From assembly GCF_029892285.1 (NCBI RefSeq), contig NZ_JARXVM010000014.1:62001-126000 (forward strand): 64,000 bases of DNA, written 5' to 3'. Both the position numbers and the translations under genes were made by a program. This DNA comes from Rhizobium sp. SG_E_25_P2 (lineage in GTDB: Bacteria; Pseudomonadota; Alphaproteobacteria; Rhizobiales; Rhizobiaceae). The notes under the pieces are model-generated. The model was given only the letters and a program-made list of their open reading frames with translations. It was not told where the DNA came from and made no database searches. Shown piece after piece: positions 54,973 to 62,080 of the stretch (position 1 is the first letter of the stretch; each line of letters starts with the position of its first letter).

Positions 54973-55263
54973 ATGAAGGCGGCTTTGATCATCCGAGAAC
55001 GGAGACTGTTCGCCGACGGTTTCATCATGGAAATGGTGATCTGGCGCGTGCCAAAACCCGTTCCGCCTGTATGGCATGGTTTCAAGTACCGCTTCTTCTA
55101 TGGTCGTCCCGGAGAACGGCTGATCGGCTACGACAACGAACGCGGCAAGGGAGATCACCGTCATTATTTGGGCGTGGAAGAGCGCTACGAATTCACCAGC
55201 ATCGAAAAGCTGCTCGACGATTTCGCCGAGGCGGTTTCGAACCTGAGGGGAGAGCCCATTTGA
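54973..55263 (+). CDS. TumE-family toxin (DUF6516)
   Basis: A 96-residue protein from MKAALIIRERRLFADGF at 54973. The series MEMVIWRVPKPV, FKYRFFYGRPGERLIGYDNE and RGKGDHRHYLG, with its cluster of histidines, is the signature of the TumE/DUF6516 family, toxins first described with plasmids and transposons. It overlaps the following gene through TTGA. It sits between GTA g4 and g3.5 on the opposite strand. Confidence 0.9.
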   Translation: MKAALIIRERRLFADGFIMEMVIWRVPKPVPPVWHGFKYRFFYGRPGERLIGYDNERGKGDHRHYLGVEERYEFTSIEKLLDDFAEAVSNLRGEPI

Positions 55264-55607
55264 CCAAGGTGGATGTCCATGTCGCCGAACCGTTCTCCGC
55301 ATCCCGCCGTCGAATTCTCGATGCGCTGGCAAAGTCGGACGCCGGCGAAACCGTCAGTGAATTCCACATCGTGTTTCCGGACTGGACCACGCTGGCCTCG
55401 GTCATGACGCCAAGCCGTCTGGCGCTCTTGCGCCATCTTCATGCGCATCCCCGATCAAACGTCGCGGATTTGGCGCGCGGCCTGGAACGCGACGATAAAA
55501 GCGTCAATGACGATGTCGCGGCGCTCATGGCTGCGGGGCTGATCGACCGAGACGATTTCGGCCTCAGCGCCACCTATGGCGAAATCCGCGCGTCGATTGC
55601 GCTGTGA
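55260..55607 (+). CDS. TumA-type helix-turn-helix antitoxin
   Basis: A 115-residue protein starting at TTG 55260, overlapping the TGA stop of tumE. The C-terminal winged helix (SRLALLRHLHAHPRSNVADL, then ARGLERDDKSVNDDVAALMA) is the HVO_A0114-like domain of TumA. Toxin and antitoxin are thus both present. The TTG start is preferred because the overlap fits, but a GTG at 55269 is possible. Confidence 0.85.
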   Translation: MTKVDVHVAEPFSASRRRILDALAKSDAGETVSEFHIVFPDWTTLASVMTPSRLALLRHLHAHPRSNVADLARGLERDDKSVNDDVAALMAAGLIDRDDFGLSATYGEIRASIAL

Positions 55608-55685
55608 GGCGGCGAAATGACCAGGAGCCGTTGAGCATCTTGCCATTAATGGCCGTCACGCGCTGCGGGCAAGTATGCTCTGCGC

Positions 55686-55714
55686 CATCTCATTCTCCCA
55701 AGGAGGATGAGATG
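55686..55714. promoter_or_regulatory. Inverted repeat between TumEA and DinJ-YafQ
   Basis: CATCTCATTCTCC at 55686-55698 and GGAGGATGAGATG at 55702-55714 pair with one mismatch around three bases. It lies between two toxin-antitoxin operons on the same strand and could be a terminator of the first or an operator of the second. Confidence 0.5.
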
Positions 55715-55785
55715 GAGGCGGCCAAGATCCGAACATTGATCGGCCAGCCGCGATGCATTAGATTGGGTTCGTCAGGAGAACCGCG

Positions 55786-56049
55786 ATGGGCGCTCGAACA
55801 ATCGTCAAGACGGATATCGATGCTACCGTAGAGAATGAGGCTTCGGCTGTTCTCGCGGCCATGGGTTTATCCGTGTCCGACGCTGTGCGCCTGATGTTGA
55901 CGCGCGTGGCTCGCGACAAGGTCCTTCCATTCGAGCCATTGTCGCCACGGGAAACAACGACCGAGGCCATGGCTGAAGCCCAGGCCGGAGGCCTGAAGTC
56001 GTTTCATTCCATCGAAGATCTGATGGCCGATCTTCATGAGGACGATTGA
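55786..56049 (+). CDS. dinJ: RelB/DinJ-type antitoxin
   Basis: An 87-residue antitoxin of the RelB/DinJ family, with ribosome-binding site AGGAG. The ribbon-helix-helix start (IVKTDIDATVENEASAVLAA, then MGLSVSDAVRLMLTRV) is highly typical. The tail (AMAEAQAGGLKSFHSIEDLM) is the toxin-binding helix. It overlaps the toxin gene by 14 bases. Confidence 0.93.
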   Translation: MGARTIVKTDIDATVENEASAVLAAMGLSVSDAVRLMLTRVARDKVLPFEPLSPRETTTEAMAEAQAGGLKSFHSIEDLMADLHEDD

Positions 56050-56317
56050 GCGAACATCGCAGTTCAAACGGGATTTCAAGCGAGAAATGAAGGGCCGAAA
56101 CGCCGATCGCTTGGAGAGCGATCTCGTGGTCATTCTGCGCGCGCTTGCGCATGACGATCCGCTTCCGGCAAAAGCCCGCGACCATGGTCTCACAGGCGAT
56201 TGGATTGGCCACCGCGACTGCCACATACGTCCCGACCTCGTCCTTATCTACCGCAAGCCGACCCCCGACATCTTACAATTGGTTCGCCTTGGATCCCATT
56301 CAGAGCTGGGTCTGTAA
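56036..56317 (+). CDS. yafQ: YafQ-type RelE-family toxin
   Basis: A 93-residue toxin. The active-site residues known from YafQ can be followed: histidine in KARDHGLTGDW, histidine and aspartate in RDCHIRPDLVLIY, and the histidine in LGSHSELGL near the end. The final phenylalanine found in Escherichia coli YafQ is absent. These proteins cleave mRNA on the ribosome. Transcribed with dinJ, opposite to the GTA genes. Confidence 0.93.
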   Translation: MRTIERTSQFKRDFKREMKGRNADRLESDLVVILRALAHDDPLPAKARDHGLTGDWIGHRDCHIRPDLVLIYRKPTPDILQLVRLGSHSELGL

Positions 56318-56337
56318 ACCTGACCAAGTCGCCCCCC

Positions 56338-56703
56338 TCACCCCTTCTCCCGCCCCCACCGTCTCGCCAGCCGCTCGATCAGCCCCAGCCCCCACCAGGC
56401 GGTCACGCTCACGCTGGCCGCCCCCGTCAGCATCACCTCCGAGGGCGAGAGCGCGGCGGTCACGCCCAGGCGCTGGGCCAGCCACACCCCGGCCGGGCCG
56501 CCGAAGATGACGCCGGCGATCAGGCCGGTGGCGAAGCGGGCGGCGGCCTCGCGCATGCCGCGCGGCAGCATATAGACGAGCGACAGCGCCGCTCCGGCAG
56601 AAGCGCCGGCGGCGCGCTCCATCCAGAAGCCGGGGTCCTGGGTCAGGTCAGCCATCGTTAACAGTTTCACGGTATCATCCCTCCAATTGTCCAGGCCGGT
56701 CAT
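56338..56703 (-). CDS. GTA g3.5 membrane protein (DUF6107)
   Basis: A 121-residue protein with start at 56703 (GGAGG upstream). Three hydrophobic segments (about residues 33-48, 58-78 and 88-108) suggest a membrane protein. It matches the DUF6107 family, which is linked to GTA clusters between portal and protease genes. The function is not established. It lies in the expected order between g3 and g4. Confidence 0.85.
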   Translation of the reverse strand: MTGLDNWRDDTVKLLTMADLTQDPGFWMERAAGASAGAALSLVYMLPRGMREAAARFATGLIAGVIFGGPAGVWLAQRLGVTAALSPSEVMLTGAASVSVTAWWGLGLIERLARRWGREKG

Positions 56704-57021
56704 CGGCCTCTCCTCCCTGTCCCGGGCGGGTCCGCAACGGCAAAAAGCCGAGTCTTCTGAATCGCTTGCCGCACATCGTTGAGACGCCGAATCCGTTTCA
56801 CTGCGCCCAAAAAGACCGAGCCTTCACGCGCCTCATGAACCGCCTGCCGGAGCGAGAACGGCACCCTCCGGAACATCCTGATTTCACTGCATTCTTCGCC
56901 CGCCGCGTCTTTCTCGCCGCCAGTTTTCCCTCCGCTGAGGGCTCTATCATTTTGAGTCAATCGCTCTGGACAAGCCTCTCAAAACGCTTAGCTTTAGGCT
57001 TGAAGCATCAAGGAGCCGCCC
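56704..57021. other. Non-coding gap
   Basis: About 318 bases upstream of g3.5 and of the divergently read oxygenase gene. An 86-codon minus-strand frame (56700-56960) touches the start of g3.5 but has no recognisable protein features. Promoters for both directions may lie here. Confidence 0.35.
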
Positions 57022-57999
57022 ATGTCCGATTTTCCCGTCATCGATCTCGCCGGTTTCGAGGCCGCCGATCCTGATAAAAAGCGGCAGATGGGGCGGGAGG
57101 TGGACCGCATCTGCCGCGCGTCCGGCTTCCTCGCGGTCGTCAACCACGGGATTTCGGACGAAACCATTGCCAATGTCTGGGCCGCCGCCCGCGCCTTTTT
57201 CGATCTGCCCTATGATCTCAAGGATCAGGCGCGCGCGCCCTATCCCGGCTACCCCTACGGCTATCTCGGCCCGGGCGCCGAGGCGCTCGCCCGCTCCAAG
57301 GGCGTGGAAAGCCCGCCCGATCTCAAGGAGAGTTTCAATGGCGGGCCGCTCTCGGCGCCCGAAGGGCTCACGGATGAAGAGGCGCTGAATTTCTGCTATG
57401 CGCCGACCATCTGGCCGCGCGATCCCCAGGGTTTTCGAGGTGATTGGGAGGCCTATTACACAGCCGTCACCGATCTCGCCGCCCGCATCATGCGCGTCTT
57501 CGCCGTGGCGCTCGATCTCGATGAAGCCTATTTCGAACCCTTCATCGCCAATCCCATCTCGGCGCTCCGGGCGCTCAATTATCCCGAACTCGCCGCCCCG
57601 CCGCCCGAGGGCCAATTGCGCGCCGGCGCGCATACCGATTACGGCAGCCTGACCATCCTTCTGCCGCAGCCCGGCTCGCGCGGTCTCGAAATCCTCACGC
57701 CCGAAGGCGCATGGCGCGAAGTGCCCCCCGTAGACGGCGCCTTCGTCATCAATATCGGCGATCTCATGGCCCGCTGGACCAATGACCGCTGGGTCTCCAC
57801 GCTGCACCGCGTCGTCAACGTCCCCCCCGACCAAGGCGGCCTCGACCGCCGCCAATCGCTCGCCTTCTTCCACCAGCCCGACTGGTTCGCCGCAATCGAA
57901 ACCCTGCCCTCCTGCCTGGCGGCGGGTGAGACGCCGACCTATGAGCCGGTGCTGTCGGGGCCGTATTTGATGGGGAAGTTTAGGAAGACGGTGGTGTGA
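57022..57999 (+). CDS. Iron/2-oxoglutarate-dependent oxygenase (isopenicillin N synthase-like)
   Basis: A 325-residue oxygenase of the DIOX_N/2OG-FeII_Oxy type. The N-terminal FPVIDLAGFEAAD is the family start. The iron-binding triad is seen in RAGAHTDYGSLTILL (HxD) and STLHRVVNVP (second histidine), and the 2-oxoglutarate arginine in RRQSLAFFHQP. Substrate unknown; relatives act on small molecules. It is plus-strand cargo between GTA g3.5 and the portal. Confidence 0.92.
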   Translation: MSDFPVIDLAGFEAADPDKKRQMGREVDRICRASGFLAVVNHGISDETIANVWAAARAFFDLPYDLKDQARAPYPGYPYGYLGPGAEALARSKGVESPPDLKESFNGGPLSAPEGLTDEEALNFCYAPTIWPRDPQGFRGDWEAYYTAVTDLAARIMRVFAVALDLDEAYFEPFIANPISALRALNYPELAAPPPEGQLRAGAHTDYGSLTILLPQPGSRGLEILTPEGAWREVPPVDGAFVINIGDLMARWTNDRWVSTLHRVVNVPPDQGGLDRRQSLAFFHQPDWFAAIETLPSCLAAGETPTYEPVLSGPYLMGKFRKTVV

Positions 58000-58085
58000 A
58001 GGCGGGTGTGGGGGCGCTATGGGGTTGGGAGGCGAAGATGGGGAGCACGTTAGAAGCGGTAGTGAAAGGTGCTATAGCGCTCCCT

Positions 58086-58114
58086 TTTCGAAAGATTGCG
58101 TTTCACGATATAAT
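58086..58114 (+). promoter_or_regulatory. Candidate promoter of the HEPN-linked gene pair
   Basis: TATAAT at 58109-58114 is a perfect -10 box; 17 bases upstream is the poor -35 candidate TTTCGA. It lies 99 bases before the preferred start of the first gene. Confidence 0.4.
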
Positions 58115-58213
58115 GCCGCTAGAGTAAATGAATGGGGCTGTGTCGCTGTTGGAATGGCCGCATATCAGAAAATTCATGTTAGTGAATTTTTAGAGCTAAA
58201 TGAGGATCAGGCG

Positions 58214-58765
58214 ATGGCAACGTCAGAGTTCGACGCGTTTGTTCAACGACAACAGGCTAAGAAGCGGGATTCCAACGAGTTCGATGCAAAGCGGCAGTTG
58301 GACGAATGGCGCGTGCATCTTTCAGAGCTTTACCGCATGGTCGAAGTTAACATGCAAACCTATATTGATACCGGTGCGGCCACGATCGAATATACTCCGC
58401 TTGAGATCAACGAAGAGTTCAGTGGCCCATATGAAGTCAATGAGATGTTCTTGACCATAGGCCCGTCGGTGATCCGCTTTAAGCCAATCGGAACCATGCT
58501 GATCGGCTCAAAGGGACGTGTCGATGTAGAAGGGCCACACAGCACTGCGCGTCTTGTTCTTGTGAATCGGAAGATAAGTGAACCCCGCCAACTGATCCGG
58601 GTATCGATATCGATGAATGGGCGGCCAGAGGCTCCCGTTAGCTTGCAGAATGATGATCACATCGAGTGGGCATGGAAAATTGTTACGCCCGCGCCAAATA
58701 TTCGCTTTATTGATTTAGATGAAGCGACCTTTTTTGACATGATCTTGATGGTCGCCGATGCCTAG
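58214..58765 (+). CDS. Unknown protein paired with a HEPN-motif protein
   Basis: A 183-residue soluble protein of no recognised family. The start at 58214 is chosen because GAGGA lies seven bases upstream; the frame is open further back and could start at 58154. The N-terminal 50 residues are helical and charged (FDAFVQRQQAKKRDSNEFDA), the remainder alternates short strands (MFLTIGPSVIRFKPIGTMLI and TARLVLVNRKI). It overlaps the next gene by eight bases. Base composition is far less GC-rich than the flanking GTA genes. A partner or regulator of the downstream protein is likely by position only. Confidence 0.6.
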   Translation: MATSEFDAFVQRQQAKKRDSNEFDAKRQLDEWRVHLSELYRMVEVNMQTYIDTGAATIEYTPLEINEEFSGPYEVNEMFLTIGPSVIRFKPIGTMLIGSKGRVDVEGPHSTARLVLVNRKISEPRQLIRVSISMNGRPEAPVSLQNDDHIEWAWKIVTPAPNIRFIDLDEATFFDMILMVADA

Positions 58766-59264
58766 TCTCTTTTCGCTGACTGAGATAGCTAATCACCATG
58801 TTGACGTGGAAGCTTCGCTCAGACTTTATTTCTCGAATGCAAATCCGACATTCCCGCAGCGTTTCTTTAGTTATACTCTGACCGAGATCACCGACGAATT
58901 ATCAGACAGAATTAATGAAACAGAAATGCAGTCAGCGCTCACGATATTGGCTCGTGTCGAGGCGGCCTTGCGTCGAGATTATTTGCGTCGATGCAAGGAC
59001 AAGCTGGCAGACGATGTCTCGATAGCCTTCAGAAAGATTCACAAAGCCAGGGGCAACCATGCCCGTCTCGACGACGACATATTAAAGACTTGGTACGACA
59101 ATCTGGGAAATTCTGAACGGGTAGTGGTCAGCAGACTTCGCGGGATGTTGAAATTCAGGCATTGGATGGCGCACGGTCGATACTGGAATCATAGGCCAGT
59201 GCACAGTTTTCAAGACGTTTATCTCGTCGCCGACCTCACGATTTCAACTTTGAAACTGCGTTAA
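58758..59264 (+). CDS. Hypothetical protein with a HEPN-type R-x4-H motif
   Basis: A 168-residue, mostly helical protein. Near residues 133-142 it has RHWMAHGRYW, an R-x4-H motif followed by G-R-Y, the arrangement of active HEPN RNases (compare RNQLVHGYF in HepT of this window). No DUF86 or other named HEPN family was recognised. It is translated in overlap with the upstream unknown gene, suggesting a two-component module like a toxin-antitoxin or antiviral pair. AT-rich compared with its neighbours, suggesting horizontal arrival. Confidence 0.65.
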   Translation: MPSLFSLTEIANHHVDVEASLRLYFSNANPTFPQRFFSYTLTEITDELSDRINETEMQSALTILARVEAALRRDYLRRCKDKLADDVSIAFRKIHKARGNHARLDDDILKTWYDNLGNSERVVVSRLRGMLKFRHWMAHGRYWNHRPVHSFQDVYLVADLTISTLKLR

Positions 59265-59408
59265 TAGCTAAAGCGGTAGCGCGTTCAAGCCTAATGACGA
59301 GAACTGACCGTTGCGCCACTGGATAAATTAGAAAATAACCGGGCGGCCTATGACCTCAAAGGGTCAATTTCGATCATGGCCACAGCCGCCACCCAACCCC
59401 ACTCCTCC

Positions 59409-59613
59409 TTAATACCCCACCGCCTCCCTCTTCTCCGGATCCGTTAAAAACCTCCTCGCCCCCACCCGCGCCCTCAGCGCATCCCGCGCCACCGCCAGCC
59501 CCGAGGCCTGGTCTAGATCAGGGCTCAGCCCGATATCCTCGCCATAGATCATCAAGAGACCACTCGAAAGACCGAGGCGGTGCGGGCGGCGAGCGGCAGC
59601 ACAATCAGCAGCC
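59409..59613 (-). pseudogene. Duplicated 3' fragment of the GTA portal gene
   Basis: The last 50 or so codons of the portal gene recur here: DLDQASGLAVARDALRARVG, then TDPEKREAVGY before the stop, against the portal's DLDQASGLAAERDALWARLG and TDAEKREAVGY. DNA similarity starts at the stop codon, about 1146 bases from the real portal end, and extends roughly 205 bases with one small indel that breaks the frame. It is an untranslated remnant. Confidence 0.85.
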
Positions 59614-59664
59614 CTCGGCAAGCCCCAACTTCACCCGCTCATCCCGCTCAGCGCTCAAACCGCC

Positions 59665-60129
59665 TCACCCCGACACCGCAAAACGTTCCAGTTTGGCCAG
59701 CGTTTGCTGCCCGAGTTCTTCCGCTCCAAATCCCTTGGCCGTCTGGTATTCTGCAGCCGTGCTGAAGATCATCGTCAGCGTCACCTTGGTTGCGCCATCC
59801 TGTTCCTCCATCGTCACGACGGCGTCGGCATGCTTTGGGCCGTTCTCGCCCCAAAGCAGCGCGTAGTCTATCCGCTCTTCAGGCTGCACCTCGTGGTAGA
59901 GGTGGTGGTTCGGGAAAATCGTTCCGTCCGGCGCGATCATGTCGAAGACCCAATCGCCGCCGCTGCGCAGGTCGATCCTGCTTGTTCGGCAGGAAAAGCC
60001 TTCCGGCCCCCACCAGAGCGGCAGCGTTTCCGGGCTCATCCACACGCTCCAAACAACGGATCGCGGCGCCTTGATGATCCGCTGCAGCACCATGGTCCGG
60101 TCCGCAGCGCTTTCGATATCGTCCGTCAT
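59665..60129 (-). CDS. SRPBCC (AHSA1-type) domain protein
   Basis: A 154-residue SRPBCC/START-like protein. The N-terminal RTMVLQRIIKAPRSVVWSVW, then PETLPLWWGPEGFSCRTSRI, is the AHSA1-type start, and MEEQDGATKVTLTMIFSTAA a later strand. Such proteins bind hydrophobic ligands. It is co-translated with the upstream ArsR-type regulator (ATGA overlap), a very common pairing. It lies between the portal gene and the duplicated portal fragment. Confidence 0.92.
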   Translation of the reverse strand: MTDDIESAADRTMVLQRIIKAPRSVVWSVWMSPETLPLWWGPEGFSCRTSRIDLRSGGDWVFDMIAPDGTIFPNHHLYHEVQPEERIDYALLWGENGPKHADAVVTMEEQDGATKVTLTMIFSTAAEYQTAKGFGAEELGQQTLAKLERFAVSG

Positions 60130-60467
60130 TTTTCACGCCCTTTCATTGTCTGCATCACAAACGCGTCCAGCCGATCCAGCCGAGCGCCCCAAAGCGCTTC
60201 TTGCTGCTTGAGCCAGGTTCTGGCGGGCTCAAAAGCCTCGGGCACGATGGCGCAGGTGCGAACCCGTCCATCCTTCGCCGTGGTGATGAGCCCGGCCTCC
60301 TCCAGCACCGACAGATGCCGCATCACGGTTGGCAACCGCAGTCCCGTTGGTTCTGCGAGATCAGTCACGCTGACTGGCCCCTCGGCGAGCGCCGTCAACA
60401 TCGATCGACGCGTCGGGTCTGCCAGCGCGTGAAACAAGAGCGAGAGAGCAGGATCATGCTTAGCCAT
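60126..60467 (-). CDS. ArsR-type winged-helix regulator
   Basis: A 113-residue metal-independent ArsR-like regulator. FHALADPTRRSMLTALAEGP, then TGLRLPTVMRHLSVLEEAGL, is the winged helix; metal-binding cysteines (ELCVCDL) are absent. Regulators of this build usually precede an AHSA1-type gene and repress their own operon. Confidence 0.92.
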   Translation of the reverse strand: MAKHDPALSLLFHALADPTRRSMLTALAEGPVSVTDLAEPTGLRLPTVMRHLSVLEEAGLITTAKDGRVRTCAIVPEAFEPARTWLKQQEALWGARLDRLDAFVMQTMKGREK

Positions 60468-60554
60468 ATGGCTAAGTTATCAGAAGCGGCGACGCCTGCA
60501 AGGAAAACCTTGCCAGTTGGCTAAGTGTTGGCGAGGACCGTCCCTTCCCCCCCC

Positions 60555-61712
60555 TCAATACCCCACCGCCTCCCGCTTCTCCGCATCCGTCAAAAACCCC
60601 GCCGCCCCCAGCCTCGCCCACAGCGCATCCCGCTCCGCCGCCAGCCCCGAGGCCTGGTCGAGATCGTGGCTCAGCCTGATCTCCTCGCCATAGATCTCCG
60701 ACAAAAACCCTGAGAAGGCCGAGGCCGTGCGGGCGGCGAGCGGCAGCACGGTCAGCCGCCAGAAGGCGCGGTTGGCTTCGGCGTAATTGGCGTAGGTGTT
60801 GTCGCCGGGCAGGCCGAGCAGCAGCGGCGGCACGCCGAGCGCCAGCGCGATGTCGCGGGCCGCGCCGTTCTTGGCCTCGAAGAAATCCATCTCGCGCGGC
60901 GTCAGCGCCATGGATTTCCAGTCGAGCCCGCCTTCGAGCAGCATCGGCCGCCCCGCCCGCGCCGGTCCCGAATAGCCCTCGGCGAGCTCCGCCTTGAGAC
61001 GCTCATATTGGTCGGGGCTGAGATTGCCGCCCTCGCGCGGCTGATAAACCAGCGCGCCCGAGGGCCGGGCGGAATTTTCGATCAGCGCCGCATTCCATTC
61101 GCCGGCGCGGTTGGAGAGGTCGAGCGCGGTCAGCGCCGCCGACAGCGGCGCAAAGCCCAGGTGATCGTCGAGCGGATGAAAGAGTTTGAGATGCAGCAGC
61201 CGCCCCTCGCCCGTGGCGGGATAGCGCCGGGCCCGGCCGCCGGCGGTGTAGTCATAGGCCTCCGCCCAGCCGTCGGCGCCCTCGATCACCCTGATGCGAT
61301 CGGGCCTCAGCAGATGCAGTTCGGCGAGCCGCATCCCGGCCTTCACCGGCAGCGCATAGCCATTGCCGGAGATCAGCAGATGCCCGTAGAGCGCCTCGAA
61401 AAACTCCGCCCCGGACTGGCGCGGATTGGGCGCCGAAATCAGCGACAGCGCCGGATGCTCCGCCGTTTCCCGCCCCCCGACATGGCAGAGCCAGGCGAGC
61501 GAGGCTGCGGCTTCGGCGATCAGCCGCACGCCGCGATGGGCGATCGGGTTCTTCATGAAACCCTCGCGAGCGAGCGCGGCGTAGGATTTCTCCCGCCATA
61601 CCAGCCTGCCCTCGCCGGCAAAGGCGATCAGGCTTTCGAGCCCCTTGCGTTCCGCCGGCGCGGTCTCTTCCCGGCGTCGCCGCCAGGGCAAGAAAGATGC
61701 ATTTTTTCCCAT
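60555..61712 (-). CDS. GTA g3 portal protein (HK97 family)
   Basis: A 385-residue HK97-type portal protein that forms the ring through which DNA enters the capsid. Typical segments are FMKNPIAHRGVRLIAEAAAS, PALSLISAPNPRQSGAEFFE, GGLDWKSMALTPREMDFFEA and ALGVPPLLLGLPGDNTYANY. It is the most upstream GTA gene in the window. The expected terminase gene (g2) is not adjacent; the divergent DUF1883 gene follows instead. Confidence 0.95.
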   Translation of the reverse strand: MGKNASFLPWRRRREETAPAERKGLESLIAFAGEGRLVWREKSYAALAREGFMKNPIAHRGVRLIAEAAASLAWLCHVGGRETAEHPALSLISAPNPRQSGAEFFEALYGHLLISGNGYALPVKAGMRLAELHLLRPDRIRVIEGADGWAEAYDYTAGGRARRYPATGEGRLLHLKLFHPLDDHLGFAPLSAALTALDLSNRAGEWNAALIENSARPSGALVYQPREGGNLSPDQYERLKAELAEGYSGPARAGRPMLLEGGLDWKSMALTPREMDFFEAKNGAARDIALALGVPPLLLGLPGDNTYANYAEANRAFWRLTVLPLAARTASAFSGFLSEIYGEEIRLSHDLDQASGLAAERDALWARLGAAGFLTDAEKREAVGY

Positions 61713-61776
61713 GAGATTTACCTTATGTTCAATGCGTCATGGCAGCTTCGCCGAAGGGAAAGGAGGTCCACCGGCC

Positions 61777-62067
61777 ATGGCAAATTTCATCCACGCGCGT
61801 CAGGGGCTCAACAAGGGCGACATCGTCGTCGTCCAGTGTTCGCATCAATGCAATGTCTTCCTGATGGACGATCAGAATTTCGAGGCCTACAAGAAACGGG
61901 CCAAGTTCACCTTCTTCGGCGGCCACGCCAAGCTGTTCCCGGTCAAGCTGCCGGCGCCCGCCTCGGGCTTTTGGAACGTGGTGATCGATCTCGGCGGCAA
62001 ACAGGCCGAAATCAAGCACCAGATCAGCTATATCCGCCAGCCGCAGCCCGCCGCCGCCCAGGCGTGA
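61777..62067 (+). CDS. DUF1883 domain-containing protein
   Basis: A 96-residue soluble protein from an ATG with AAGGAGG upstream. The DUF1883 pattern (ARQGLNKGDIVVVQCSHQCN, then VFLMDDQNFEAYK, FGGHAKLFPVKLP) is clear. Members occur alone or with TIR and other signalling domains; the function of the domain is unknown. It is divergent from the portal gene. Confidence 0.88.
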   Translation: MANFIHARQGLNKGDIVVVQCSHQCNVFLMDDQNFEAYKKRAKFTFFGGHAKLFPVKLPAPASGFWNVVIDLGGKQAEIKHQISYIRQPQPAAAQA

Positions 62068-62080
62068 GGGCCTGCCTGCG

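Noticed and set aside
56700-56960. 86-codon minus-strand frame overlapping the start of GTA g3.5 by four bases
   Set aside because: The overlap looks like coupling, but the protein has no recognisable feature and no counterpart is known at this place in GTA clusters; kept as an unlikely gene.
36196-61712. GTA locus as an active prophage
   Set aside because: Gene order, gene sizes and family names are those of Rhodobacter-type gene transfer agents. No integrase, repressor, replication gene or attachment site was seen.
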